A DNA stretch of 14,091 nucleotides from contig JAITHY010000052.1 of NCBI GenBank assembly GCA_031279715.1, positions 1 through 14,091 of the forward strand, given 5' to 3'. The position numbers and the translations under genes are program-made. The stretch is from Verrucomicrobiales bacterium. GTDB taxonomy: Bacteria > Verrucomicrobiota > Verrucomicrobiia > Methylacidiphilales > JAAUTS01. Numbering within the stretch: the stretch's first letter is position 1; each line of letters starts with the position of its first letter. Below are positions 7,357 through 13,240 of the stretch, piece after piece. The notes beneath the pieces are model-generated. The model was not told the DNA's origin, did no database searches, and saw only the letters and a program-made list of their open reading frames with translations.

Positions 7357-7671
7357 ATGTCCAAATGCGCCGGCAAAAAATCCAATCGCATCGGGCGCGG
7401 CTCAAACCCCGTGCCGGTCGAGACTGGATTTAATTTGCCAAAGGACGCGCGCAACATCACCGGACACAAGTTGCGCGAGTTGCGTTACGCGGCAGACCTC
7501 AGTCAAATGGAATTGGAGGACAAGCTGGGCAGACTTGGCTACGAATTAAATCAGTCGCTGATTGCGCGTATTGAGTCCGGCAAACGCTCGGTGTGGGATT
7601 ATGAACTGGTGCTGTTCGCCAAGGCGCTCAAAGTGCCGGTCTGGCGGTTCTTCGGTGACCGTGCCGGTTGA
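7357..7671 (+). CDS. Small XRE-family (Cro/CI-type helix-turn-helix) regulator
   Basis: A 104-aa protein whose residues about 34-100 form an XRE domain: GHKLRELRYAADLSQMELED (first helices), NQSLIARIESGKRSVWDYEL (recognition helix and following turn), then AKALKVPVWRFFG. It should bind DNA, usually as a dimer, and small single-domain members often repress their own or adjacent promoters; the divergent porin is the obvious candidate target (inference). The first 33 residues look unlike the family, and an in-frame GTG at 7411 or TTG at 7435 may be the true start. No Shine-Dalgarno distinguishes them. Its stop is followed by a dispersed-motif copy (7676-7688) shared with the end of the next, convergent gene. 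Confidence 0.8.
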   Translation: MSKCAGKKSNRIGRGSNPVPVETGFNLPKDARNITGHKLRELRYAADLSQMELEDKLGRLGYELNQSLIARIESGKRSVWDYELVLFAKALKVPVWRFFGDRAG

Positions 7672-7685
7672 CACGCCGCTGACGG

Positions 7686-8861
7686 TCACGAAGTTTTGGC
7701 GTTGATGATTTTCGCCGTGTTGCGGAAATTGACAAACTTCACGCCCTCTACCTCGGCTTCCGTATCGCCGCCATAAATGACTGTCGGCGACACACTATCA
7801 GTGCCGGCGATGTTTTGATACGTACGCAAATTTTTGGCAAATGACAGGTCAAACGTCCGTCCGCCCTTGATTTCAAACGGCCTGAGACGGGGAAAGCTTT
7901 TTTCCAAAATCAGGTCAACTTCCAAACCGTGCTGGTCGCGCATGAAATACAACTGGCCAAGATTGCCGGTGTTGTAACGCGCCTTCAACGCCTCCACGAC
8001 CACCATATTTTCAAACAAGCCGCCAAACAACGGGTGGGAGAAAATTTGTCCCGCGGATTGAATGTCCAGCAACGCCGCCGCCAGCCCCGGCTCGGTGAAA
8101 TAAACCTTCGGCGTTTTTTGCAACCGCTTGCCAAAATTGCGGAAATACGGCGGCAATCGGAACACGATGTGGCTGGTCTCCAACACCGACAGCCATGACG
8201 CCAGCGTCGGCGCCGACACGCCGATGTCGCCGGCCATGCTGCTGAGGTTCACCAACTGCCCCACGCGCCCCGCCAGCATTTTGACAAATGTCTCAAAAGC
8301 GCGCTGGTTGGCGACGTGAATCAACTGGTGCGCGTCGCGCTCGACATACGTTTGGTAATAGCTCCGGTAAAATTGCGCCGGACGGACGGTCTCGTCATAC
8401 AGGCGCGGCATGAAGCCCCTGAACAAATATTCGTCGCGGTCCAGCGTGACGCCGGCGGCGGACAATTCGCTGATGGACAGCGGCAGGAGCGTCAGGTAAG
8501 CGGCGCGGCCCGCGAGCGACTGGCGCACCTCCGCTTTCAAGCGCGGCTGGTGCGAGCCGGTCAGGATGTATTGCCCGTTGCGCTTGCTCCCGTCCACGAT
8601 AACTTGCAGATGGCTGAGCAACAGCGGCGCACGCTGCACCTCGTCAATGATGACCGGCACCGGATATTGCCGCAAAAAATCGCGCGGCGCGGCCAGCGCC
8701 ATTTCGCGGACATCCGGCTCCTCCAAGTTCACGTAAGCATGGCGGGGAAACACCTGCCGCGCCAGCGTGGTTTTTCCCGACTGGCGCGGCCCGTTGATCA
8801 CCAGCACGCGAAACTCGGCGGCCAATAGCTTCAAGTGCGACCGGATGGCTCTTAAAATCAT
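7686..8861 (-). CDS. AAA-type ATPase with DUF4143 domain
   Basis: A 391-aa protein with Walker A GPRQSGKTT (residues 24-32), Walker B VIIDE (70-74), a sensor-1 strand LTGSH (100-104), a central winged-helix-like part (about 195-250) and a C-terminal nuclease-like DUF4143 region including GLFENMVVVEALK and LEVDLILEK...PFEIKGG, where the spaced acidic residues and E-x-K resemble a PD-(D/E)XK fold. These proteins are common, frequently transferred and sporadically distributed; their cellular role is not established, though links to toxin or defence functions have been suggested. The TGA stop (7688-7686) lies inside a dispersed-motif copy. Its position between pyrH and frr fits a recent insertion. 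Confidence 0.9.
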   Translation of the reverse strand: MILRAIRSHLKLLAAEFRVLVINGPRQSGKTTLARQVFPRHAYVNLEEPDVREMALAAPRDFLRQYPVPVIIDEVQRAPLLLSHLQVIVDGSKRNGQYILTGSHQPRLKAEVRQSLAGRAAYLTLLPLSISELSAAGVTLDRDEYLFRGFMPRLYDETVRPAQFYRSYYQTYVERDAHQLIHVANQRAFETFVKMLAGRVGQLVNLSSMAGDIGVSAPTLASWLSVLETSHIVFRLPPYFRNFGKRLQKTPKVYFTEPGLAAALLDIQSAGQIFSHPLFGGLFENMVVVEALKARYNTGNLGQLYFMRDQHGLEVDLILEKSFPRLRPFEIKGGRTFDLSFAKNLRTYQNIAGTDSVSPTVIYGGDTEAEVEGVKFVNFRNTAKIINAKTS

Positions 8862-8961
8862 ACCATTGGCAAAATACCACCAAAGCGGGAGATGTAAAGT
8901 TTAACTTTCAATCTCCCGCAGACGCCATTTCGGAAAATGCCGCTGACGATGAGGGTGAGTA

Positions 8962-9369
8962 TCAGCGTTCGGGCAGTCTGGATTTCAAATCCGCGATGAA
9001 GGCGTCGCGGTCTTTAGGGGAAATGAGGGTGAGGAGTTTGCCGTTGGCGCCGCGAATGGCGACGCGGTTGATGGACAGCGCGGGGGCGCTGAGCGGGTTG
9101 TGAGTTTTTTCCGCGTTGTGGATTTTGGTCAACGGGATGGTTGAATTGACCAAAATGCCGCCACGAATTTTCAGCGCGTCCTTGGTCAGGGTGTAACGGC
9201 ACGGGAGGGTAAGAACCGCGATGAGTCCGGTTGTGAACAAGCCGCCGCCAATCATGACCCACCGTATTTCCTTGGTGGTGACGCCGGCAGCGAGCATGAT
9301 GACCGGCGGCGTCACCATCAGCGCCACCAGCCACCAGTCCGCCGCCGAGGAATAAATTTTATCCATCAT
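8962..9369 (-). CDS. Membrane protein with bacterial PH-like domain
   Basis: A 135-aa protein beginning MMDKIYSSAADWWLVALMVT, with two hydrophobic segments (about residues 10-28 and 35-56) followed by a small beta-rich domain (RYTLTKDALKIRGGILVNST, then IPLTKIHNAEKTHNPLSAPALSINRVAIRG and a final helix DRDAFIADLKSRL). This is the arrangement of bacterial PH-domain (bPH) membrane proteins, whose role is generally unknown. The start is ATG 9369 or the next codon; the longer TTG 9405 start is less likely, and no Shine-Dalgarno decides it. The stop TGA (8964-8962) lies in the right arm of an inverted motif pair (8941-8967). Confidence 0.75.
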   Translation of the reverse strand: MMDKIYSSAADWWLVALMVTPPVIMLAAGVTTKEIRWVMIGGGLFTTGLIAVLTLPCRYTLTKDALKIRGGILVNSTIPLTKIHNAEKTHNPLSAPALSINRVAIRGANGKLLTLISPKDRDAFIADLKSRLPER

Positions 9370-9487
9370 TGCCACTGATGATGAACATTGCGTTATGTTT
9401 GGCAAGTTGCTTTTCGGTTAATTGAAAACTGTTGCAATGCGCGAAACCGCTGGCAGACTGTCAGCGGAAAAACTTGGGAGAAACATT

Positions 9488-10048
9488 ATGGCAGCCGACG
9501 AAATTTTATTTGAAGCCGAGGAAAAGATGGACAAAACCCTCCACAAAATTCAGGAGGAATTTTCCGCCGTCCGCACGGGCAAGGCGTCGCCCGCGCTGGT
9601 GGAGCACATTCGCGTGAACGCTTACGGCACGTCCATGACGTTGCGCGAGATGGCGGGCATCACCTGCCCGGAGCCGCGGCTGGTGATGATTCAGCCGTGG
9701 GACGCGGCTAACGTTGACCCCATCCGCAAGGCGATTGAGGAGTCGAAGCTCGGCGTGAATCCGCTGGTGGACGGCAAAATTATTCGCATTCCCATTCCCG
9801 AGTTGTCCGAGGAGCGGCGGCGCGATTTGACGAAGGTGGTGAAGAAAATTTCCGAGGACGGCAAAATCGCCATCCGCGCGATTCGCCGCGACGCGATTGA
9901 TCATCTCAAAAAGGAGCAAAAGGCAGGCGACCTCACTGAGGATGAGCTGGCGACTTCGGAAAAAGAAGTGCAAAAACTCACTGACGCTCACGGCGAGAAA
10001 ATCGACCACGCGCTGGCGGCGAAGGAAAAAGAGTTGATGAGTGTGTGA
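9488..10048 (+). CDS. frr: Ribosome recycling factor
   Basis: A 186-aa protein matching RRF length and motifs: KMDKTLHKIQEEFSAVRTGK (residues 14-33), the RTGKASPALVEHI helix, a short beta domain with GITCPEPRLVMIQPWD, then NPLVDGKIIRIPIPELSEER (with the conserved 'G..iRv..P.lt.ERR') and long C-terminal helices. Together with EF-G it splits post-termination ribosomes. GGGAG at 9476-9480 lies 7 nt before ATG 9488, one of the few good Shine-Dalgarno sites in the window, and decides against the upstream in-frame TTG 9422. A motif variant (9456-9467) lies in the leader. Confidence 0.97.
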   Translation: MAADEILFEAEEKMDKTLHKIQEEFSAVRTGKASPALVEHIRVNAYGTSMTLREMAGITCPEPRLVMIQPWDAANVDPIRKAIEESKLGVNPLVDGKIIRIPIPELSEERRRDLTKVVKKISEDGKIAIRAIRRDAIDHLKKEQKAGDLTEDELATSEKEVQKLTDAHGEKIDHALAAKEKELMSV

Positions 10049-10064
10049 GCATCAGCGGCGGTTT

Positions 10065-10091
10065 TTTTCGTGTATTCCGTGTGCTCCGTGG
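10065..10091 (+). repeat. Imperfect 9-nt triple repeat downstream of frr
   Basis: Three consecutive units TTTTCGTGT, ATTCCGTGT and GCTCCGTGG lie between frr and the next gene. No function is visible. The phrase resembles 'TTCGTGT..TTCCGTGG' intergenic sequences seen in other GC-rich genomes, but that is from memory. Confidence 0.35.
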
Positions 10092-10102
10092 TTAAATAAA
10101 GC

Positions 10103-10486
10103 ATGGTTTCCAAAGGCTACGTCGGTTTGTTTCGTTGTGAATTACACGAAACGCACATCAGCGCGTTCGTGCAAAGCTGGTTGAAAAATTTTGACAAAGT
10201 GGAGCAACTTGTTCCCGGTCGCGACTCCGGCAACGCCACGTTCACCGTCAGCGACCCCGCGCAAATCATGTGGGCGCCGCACTTGCAATTCCGCGTCATG
10301 CTCGGCGAGGATTTTGCCTGGGTGTACGTCAGCAAAGGCGGGCGCGTGGTCGAAACCAGCGGCTTGCCCTACGGTGACAACATGGCGCCGCTCAACGCGC
10401 TGGCCGGGTTGGCGGATTTGACGGAAGTGATTGACCAGGAAAACGAACGCCGCCTTGATGAATTGGAGCGCGAGGGCGTGATATAA
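10103..10486 (+). CDS. Conserved-looking hypothetical cytoplasmic protein
   Basis: A 127-aa soluble protein I do not recognise. No signal peptide or membrane segment. The N-terminus (YVGLFRCELHETHISAFVQS) looks like alternating strand and helix, the middle is beta-rich (NATFTVSDPAQIMWAPHLQF), and the C-terminus ends in an acidic helix rich in Glu and Arg (IDQENERRLDELERE). Codon use and GC match its neighbours, so it is probably real. It lies between frr and the glycosyltransferase in the same direction, with gaps of about 55 nt on each side, so co-transcription is possible. An exact 13-nt match to the CRISPR repeat end (TTCACCGTCAGCG, 10241-10253) lies in it and encodes FTVS. Confidence 0.6.
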   Translation: MVSKGYVGLFRCELHETHISAFVQSWLKNFDKVEQLVPGRDSGNATFTVSDPAQIMWAPHLQFRVMLGEDFAWVYVSKGGRVVETSGLPYGDNMAPLNALAGLADLTEVIDQENERRLDELEREGVI

Positions 10487-10540
10487 ATTCCACTGTCAGC
10501 GCCATGAAATCGTAACAATTTCGCGCCAAAATAATCACCC

Positions 10541-11662
10541 TTGAAAACCATCCTGATATTCACCGCGGGTTTCGGCGAAGGGCACAACACCGCCGCCCGC
10601 AACCTTCGCGACGCCCTGCTGCACGAGAGCGACGGCGCCGTCAGCGTCGAAGTCATCGACTTTTACGCCCTCGCCTACGGCAGCGCCAACAACCTTGCCC
10701 GCCGCCTTTACCTCACCGTCATCAACAAAACGCCGCGACTCTGGAATGCCCTCTACCGCCTGCTCGACCGTCCCGGCTGGTTCGAGTCCACGCTGTTCCT
10801 GCAACACAAACTCAAACGCCTCATGGCGGACACGCTGACAATGAAAAATCCCGCCGCCGTCTGCTGCACCTATCCGGGTTACAATTATTTGCTGGCCGGC
10901 CTGAAAAAAAACTTCCACCACGCCACGCTCGTGACGGACTCCATCTCCGTCAACTCCATCTGGCACCGCGCTGACACTGACGCCTACATCGTCCCCAACG
11001 AATCCACCGCCGCCGTCATGCGCAAACACGGCGTCCCCGCTGAAAAATTACATCCCCTTGGCTTCCCCGCGCAACTTGACTTCGCCCTCCCCGAACGCCG
11101 CCTGAGCGTCCCCGACCCCGCTGACGGTCAGGCCAAAATCCTCTATATCATCAACTCCGGCAAAGACACCGCCCCCGCGCTCGTCAGGCAACTCCTCACC
11201 CTCGGCGGCATCACACTGACCGTCACCGTGGGCAGGGACGAAAAACTCCGCGCCCGCCTGCAAGACCTCACCGCCGACGCCGCTGACCGCGTTGAAATCC
11301 TTGGCTGGACCAACCAAATCCCGCAACTTCTGATGACCCACCACCTCGTCATCACCAAAGCCGGCGGCGCCACCACGCAGGAAGCCATCGCCGCCGAGTG
11401 CCCCGTCATCTTCAGCCAAATGGTACCCGGACAAGAGGAAGGCAACTGGGAACTCCTGCGCCGCGCCGACGCCGGCTATCTCGCCGCTGACCATGAGGAA
11501 ATCCCGCTGTTAGTGAAAACCATTTTCGAAAACCACGCCAGCCGCTGGCGCCAACTCCGCGCCAACCTGCGCCGCGTCAACCGACCCGACTCCGCCCTCC
11601 AGGCCGCCCGTTTCCTGCTGGAAAAAATCATCGACCCGCCTCCGGCCCAAACGCCTCCCTGA
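10541..11662 (+). CDS. MGDG synthase/MurG-like diacylglycerol glycosyltransferase (GT28)
   Basis: A 373-aa two-domain GT-B enzyme. The N-terminal domain has the MGDG-synthase signature GFGEGHNTAARNLRDAL (residues 10-26) and the CTYPG...LVTDSISVNSIWHRADTDAY region (acceptor/membrane-facing domain). The C-terminal domain carries ITKAGGATTQEAIAAECPVI and the following PGQEEGNWELL, the nucleotide-sugar binding elements of family GT28. Expected reaction: transfer of glucose or galactose from a UDP-sugar to diacylglycerol at the inner face of the membrane, making glycolipids. The start is TTG 10541 (followed by AAAACC ATC); no Shine-Dalgarno is visible. The proline-rich last residues are dispensable-looking. 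The sugar and acceptor cannot be set from sequence alone. Confidence 0.85.
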   Translation: MKTILIFTAGFGEGHNTAARNLRDALLHESDGAVSVEVIDFYALAYGSANNLARRLYLTVINKTPRLWNALYRLLDRPGWFESTLFLQHKLKRLMADTLTMKNPAAVCCTYPGYNYLLAGLKKNFHHATLVTDSISVNSIWHRADTDAYIVPNESTAAVMRKHGVPAEKLHPLGFPAQLDFALPERRLSVPDPADGQAKILYIINSGKDTAPALVRQLLTLGGITLTVTVGRDEKLRARLQDLTADAADRVEILGWTNQIPQLLMTHHLVITKAGGATTQEAIAAECPVIFSQMVPGQEEGNWELLRRADAGYLAADHEEIPLLVKTIFENHASRWRQLRANLRRVNRPDSALQAARFLLEKIIDPPPAQTPP

Positions 11663-12265
11663 CCGCGCCATCACCCCGCACCCAACGCTGACAGTGGCGG
11701 GGCCTCCGCCGGACTGAACATCACCATCATCAATTGTCACTCTCAGCGGCGAACCGCGCGACGTTGTTTCCGCCGCTGACAGTTCACGCTTGCTAGTTTG
11801 AGTAAACGCCAGCTCATGGCGGTGTCCATGAGGTTGTAAAAGGTAAAAACATTCAGGATATTCAACCACGTTGAGTCCATGGGCGCATGTAACGTTTTGA
11901 TACACGAAACCGTCGGCACAATTACGCACAGCGTATTGCTGAGGGTGAGGATTATCAACACCGCGCGAGGGAAAGACACGGGATTTCGCGGCAAATCGGG
12001 GAAACAGCGTGGCGGCGAGTTGCAGGATTGTTAACGAGGTTTGCAACGGCCGTGGGTGAGCGAGAAAGCAAGAAAACGTGCCGCGCAAAGTGATGAGCAA
12101 TTCAATTCCCGCCAACAGGCGCGCAGAAAATCGTAATTGGACAAATTTTTATGGTTGGGAAATTAGCGCAAGGCATGAGATTGGGAAGGAAAACCAGCGC
12201 CGCTGAAGATGACTTATGACAGACATAGTCAGAATTTAATGGCAACCGTGGAGAGAGACACCACA
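11663..12265. other. 603-nt gene-poor stretch left of the CRISPR array
   Basis: I see no convincing gene. Just after the glycosyltransferase, CGCTGACAGTG (11686-11696) and CACTCTCAGCG (11738-11748) form an inverted pair (10 of 11) around a GGCGG-GGCCT-CCGCC hairpin (11696-11710), possibly a terminator; a third motif copy is at 11773-11786. On the minus strand, 11994-11743 (TTG start) would encode 83 residues with two hydrophobic stretches, but it has no ribosome site and resembles nothing I know. From about 12116 the DNA becomes distinctly AT-richer than its surroundings up to the first CRISPR repeat, so this part may be the CRISPR leader. Confidence 0.4.
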
Positions 12266-12529
12266 GTCACCAATGCTTGTCGGCAAGTTCACCGTCAGCG
12301 GCGATTAGTATTATGAATAAATCAGAGGTTTGGGATCTTTGGTCACCAATGCCTGTCGGCAAGTTCACCGTCAGCGGCAACGCAACAAATCGTGAAATTT
12401 TCAGCCTACGGCACTTGTCACCAATGCCTGTCGGCAAGTTCACCGTCAGCGGCGGACAGGCAGGCACGGCAAACCGAAAACGACGAAGACACGTCATCAA
12501 TGCCTGTCGGCAAGTTCACCGTCAGCGGC
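12266..12529 (+). CRISPR. CRISPR array, four 37-nt repeats and three spacers
   Basis: Repeats at 12266-12302, 12342-12378, 12417-12453 and 12493-12529; spacers of 39, 38 and 39 nt are unrelated to one another. The repeat begins GTCACCAATGCCTGTCGGCA and ends AGTTCACCGTCAGCGGC. Repeats 2 and 3 are identical; repeat 1 has one change (GCCT to GCTT) and repeat 4 one change (CACC to CATC). An internal TGCC-TGTC-GGCA can fold as a 4-bp hairpin. cas2 and cas1 lie 344 nt to the right, which makes this a true CRISPR locus. The direction of transcription is not proven: the AT-rich flank at 12116-12265 suggests a leader on the left and plus-strand transcription. The last 15 nt equal the motif dispersed through the window. 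Confidence 0.93.
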
Positions 12530-12568
12530 TCCGGCTTGGCAACTCGTTGTCGCACAAGCTCCCAAAAC

Positions 12569-12584
12569 CTGCCGCGGTCGGCAG
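12569..12584 (+). other. Short perfect hairpin right of the CRISPR array
   Basis: CTGCCG-CGGT-CGGCAG, six perfect pairs with a tetraloop, 40 nt past the last repeat and followed by ACGTTTGTTG. It could end array transcription or be part of a structured RNA; no further support. Confidence 0.3.
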
Positions 12585-12648
12585 ACGTTTGTTGATGTTA
12601 ATTTCCATGTTTTACGATTCCCATTTTCAGTCGCTTTTCCATGCCAAA

Positions 12649-12749
12649 GCCGCTGACGGTGAAAGACTTGAGCGCCCAGGTCGGCAACTGCCGCTGTTTG
12701 ACGCCTGCCGGCTGCCGACCTGCAAGTCGGCACGCTAACGGTCAGCGGC
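12649..12749 (+). ncRNA. Candidate tracrRNA-like structured element
   Basis: On the plus strand, GCCGCTGACGGTGA (12649-12662) followed after AAG by ACTTG (12666-12670) is complementary to the last 19 nt of the CRISPR repeat with a 3-nt bulge. Next comes a 10-bp perfect inverted repeat, CAGGTCGGCA (12677-12686) with TGCCGACCTG (12713-12722), with an inner GCCG/CGGC pairing. The outer ends GCCGCTGAC (12649-12657) and GTCAGCGGC (12741-12749) also pair. Anti-repeat followed by hairpin between array and cas genes is what a tracrRNA looks like. Caution: the first 14 nt are also the dispersed motif, so the match to the repeat is not independent evidence. No promoter is identified. Confidence 0.35.
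12726..12749 (+). repeat. Degenerate copy of the 3' part of the CRISPR repeat
   Basis: These 24 nt (GTCGGCACGCTAACGG followed by TCAGCGGC) align without gaps to the last 24 nt of the CRISPR repeat with 20 identities. The first 13 nt of the repeat are not recognisable. It may be a decayed repeat or the 3' arm of the structured element in which it lies. Confidence 0.4.
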
Positions 12750-12778
12750 AGTGTGGGGCTGAAAAATATCCGGTTCAT

Positions 12779-12808
12779 GGCGCGCATCGGTTAGCATAAC
12801 CGCGCGCC
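12779..12808 (-). terminator. GC-rich hairpin, possible terminator of cas1-cas2
   Basis: GGCGCGC (12779-12785), bulge ATC, GGTTA, loop GCA, TAACC, GCGCGCC (12802-12808): twelve pairs with one 3-nt bulge. It is 65 nt beyond the cas2 stop on the minus strand, followed there by ATGAACCGGATATTTTTC. On the plus strand a T6 tract (12823-12828) lies 14 nt after it. Could end transcription from either side. Confidence 0.45.
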
Positions 12809-12872
12809 GGTTAAACTCAAGATTTTTTCCTTCAGCACGAATTTTTCCGCGCCGCTGACGGTGACCACGCGC

Positions 12873-13148
12873 TCACACGATATAGCACACCACTTTTTCG
12901 TGGCAAACCATGGTGCCGGCGGTGCGGATATTTTTGGCGTTTTTGGCGTCGAGTTGATAGGCCACCAGACGGTCTTCCTCCGGGTCTATTTCCAGCAGCA
13001 CGCGCCCCCAAAAACGCTCGAATTGCTCCTGCTCCAAGTGGCATTCAAACACCGAGTATTGCACGCGCAAGCCAAAGTCCTCGCAGATTTTCGCCACGCG
13101 CGCGAGGCGTTTGTGGTCGGTGATGTCGTAGCTAAAAATAACCAGCAT
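12873..13148 (-). CDS. cas2: CRISPR-associated endoribonuclease-like protein Cas2
   Basis: A 91-aa protein of typical Cas2 length: MLVIFSYDITDHKRLARVAK with the conserved Asp8 at the end of the first strand, then DFGLRVQYSVFEC and the C-terminal strand ending VCYIV. Cas2 dimers bridge two Cas1 dimers in the integrase that inserts new spacers. The frame is open up to GTG 13238, but ATG 13148 is chosen because GGAG (minus strand, 13160-13157) lies 8 nt upstream and it gives the family N-terminus. It is 92 nt downstream of cas1 on the same strand and surely in one operon with it. Confidence 0.95.
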   Translation of the reverse strand: MLVIFSYDITDHKRLARVAKICEDFGLRVQYSVFECHLEQEQFERFWGRVLLEIDPEEDRLVAYQLDAKNAKNIRTAGTMVCHEKVVCYIV

Positions 13149-13240
13149 TTGTTTCGCTCCGGGCGGTTTGCCCGCGTAGGGGGCGAGGGGAAACGCCTCG
13201 TGCCACCAGCCGCCGGCGGTTTGTTCATCAGGGTTCACGG

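Larger units (their letters stand above)
12530..12872. other. 343-nt intergenic region between CRISPR array and cas2
   Basis: No open frame here looks coding. It holds the short hairpin at 12569-12584, a T-rich stretch (12585-12640), the tracrRNA-like element (12649-12749), the hairpin at 12779-12808 and one more exact motif copy (12851-12866) directly before the cas2 stop. The density of inverted repeats is higher than anywhere else in the window. Confidence 0.5.

Noticed and set aside
7341..7440. Possible tRNA remnant suggested by GGTTTGAGCC on the minus strand
   Set aside because: The T-loop-like sequence has no matching 5-bp stem, and no anticodon arm or acceptor stem could be found.
7188..7469. 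N-terminal extension of the porin to a 519-aa protein
   Set aside because: The signal peptide starts at ATG 7187; the extension reads through the AT-rich promoter region and the opposite XRE gene.
11510..12115. 201-aa minus-strand open frame
   Set aside because: It overlaps the end of the glycosyltransferase gene in antisense and its C-terminal Gly/Ala/Val-rich part is the usual antisense composition.
12277..12738. 153-aa open frame with a repeated peptide (SPMPVGKFTVSG-like) on the plus strand
   Set aside because: It is a translation of the CRISPR repeats and spacers; the peptide repeat follows the 75-76-nt DNA period and there is no ribosome site.
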